From Bacillus thuringiensis (GTDB lineage: Bacteria > Bacillota > Bacilli > Bacillales > Bacillaceae_G), in the NCBI RefSeq assembly GCF_014932895.1, contig NZ_JACYOF010000013.1, forward strand, positions 62,001 to 126,000: a DNA stretch of 64,000 nucleotides, written 5' to 3'. The translations under genes were made by a program, and so were the position numbers. This document shows, in pieces, positions 63,889 through 64,000 of the stretch. Below the pieces are notes generated by a model. It was not told the origin of the DNA. It saw only the letters and a program-made list of their open reading frames with translations, and did not search any database. How positions within the stretch are numbered: the stretch's first letter is position 1; every line of letters starts with the position of its first letter.

Positions 63889-64000
63889 TTTATCCCGCTA
63901 TTTGCGGGCAGTAAGACTCCCACCTCAAAATTCGGCGAATGAGAGGGAGTTAGGTGGGAGATCAACTGCCCGTAAAAGCCCGATTGGTGCGGGCTGATTA
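63889..64000. repeat. bcr1-type structured repeat (cut by window end)
   Basis: Starts TTTATCCCGCTATTTGCGGG and shows CTCCCACCT paired with AGGTGGGAG, GGGCAGT with ACTGCCC, and GCCCG...CGGGC. I recognise this from memory as bcr1, a roughly 155-bp repeat confined to the B. cereus group that inserts with TTTAT duplication. The right end is outside the window. Confidence 0.75.

Overview
The window is a chromosomal segment of a Bacillus cereus-group bacterium (B. cereus, thuringiensis or anthracis type). Supporting this are AT-rich DNA with strong AGGAGG-type ribosome sites, Firmicutes T-box leaders in front of the aromatic pathway, a tandem family of YrzI-like small genes, and at the right edge a structured repeat that I recognise from memory as bcr1. 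No tRNA, rRNA or CRISPR array was seen.

Layout. 0-3 kb: end of one and all of a second half-transporter forming a heterodimeric ABC exporter. 3.4-7.5 kb: a YndM-like membrane protein and a 1160-residue SIR2-domain protein, a candidate antiphage NADase. 7.5-14.4 kb: the aromatic amino acid operon (DAHP synthase/chorismate mutase, chorismate synthase, aromatic/histidinol-phosphate aminotransferase, prephenate dehydrogenase, EPSP synthase) with three T-boxes, two in tandem before the first gene and one before the second. 14.5-15.7 kb: an Eis-like acetyltransferase.

16.19-31.75 kb: an integrated element of about 15.5 kb, bounded by perfect 74-bp direct repeats. It entered the 5' end of an ABC-F ATPase gene; the repeat carries that gene's ribosome site and first 17 codons, so the gene is rebuilt at the right end and a 24-codon stub remains at the left. 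The element encodes a tyrosine recombinase, a sigma-like protein, a lipoprotein between two paralogous small membrane proteins, a decayed second integrase C-terminus, a KAP-family ATPase with an unknown neighbour (possible defence cargo), a gene-poor 2.4-kb region rich in TATCGA words ending in an iteron-like array, an HTH protein, a KilAC-type antirepressor, a double zinc-ribbon protein, an XRE regulator and several tiny proteins. It has no recognisable capsid, tail, terminase or lysis genes, so it looks like a satellite, a plasmid-like episome, or a much reduced prophage.

31.7-64 kb is ordinary accessory chromosome: ABC-F ATPase, lipoteichoic acid synthase, TerC protein, a MFS pump with divergent TetR regulator and palindromic operators, a polysaccharide deacetylase, a frameshifted racemase pseudogene, an AlkD-like DNA repair protein, several GNAT acetyltransferases, DinB, EmrE-type exporter, YgiB/YgiC-like pair, AAC(3)-like acetyltransferase, TPR and membrane proteins, a 30-residue holin-like (type I toxin-like) peptide, an AI-2E-type permease, a six-copy YrzI array, a YtrA-like GntR/ABC operon, a 2'-5' RNA ligase-like protein, a minus-strand aminotransferase/hot-dog dehydratase/pantothenate kinase operon and small envelope proteins.

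Functional names rest on reading motifs and family memory; no database search was possible.
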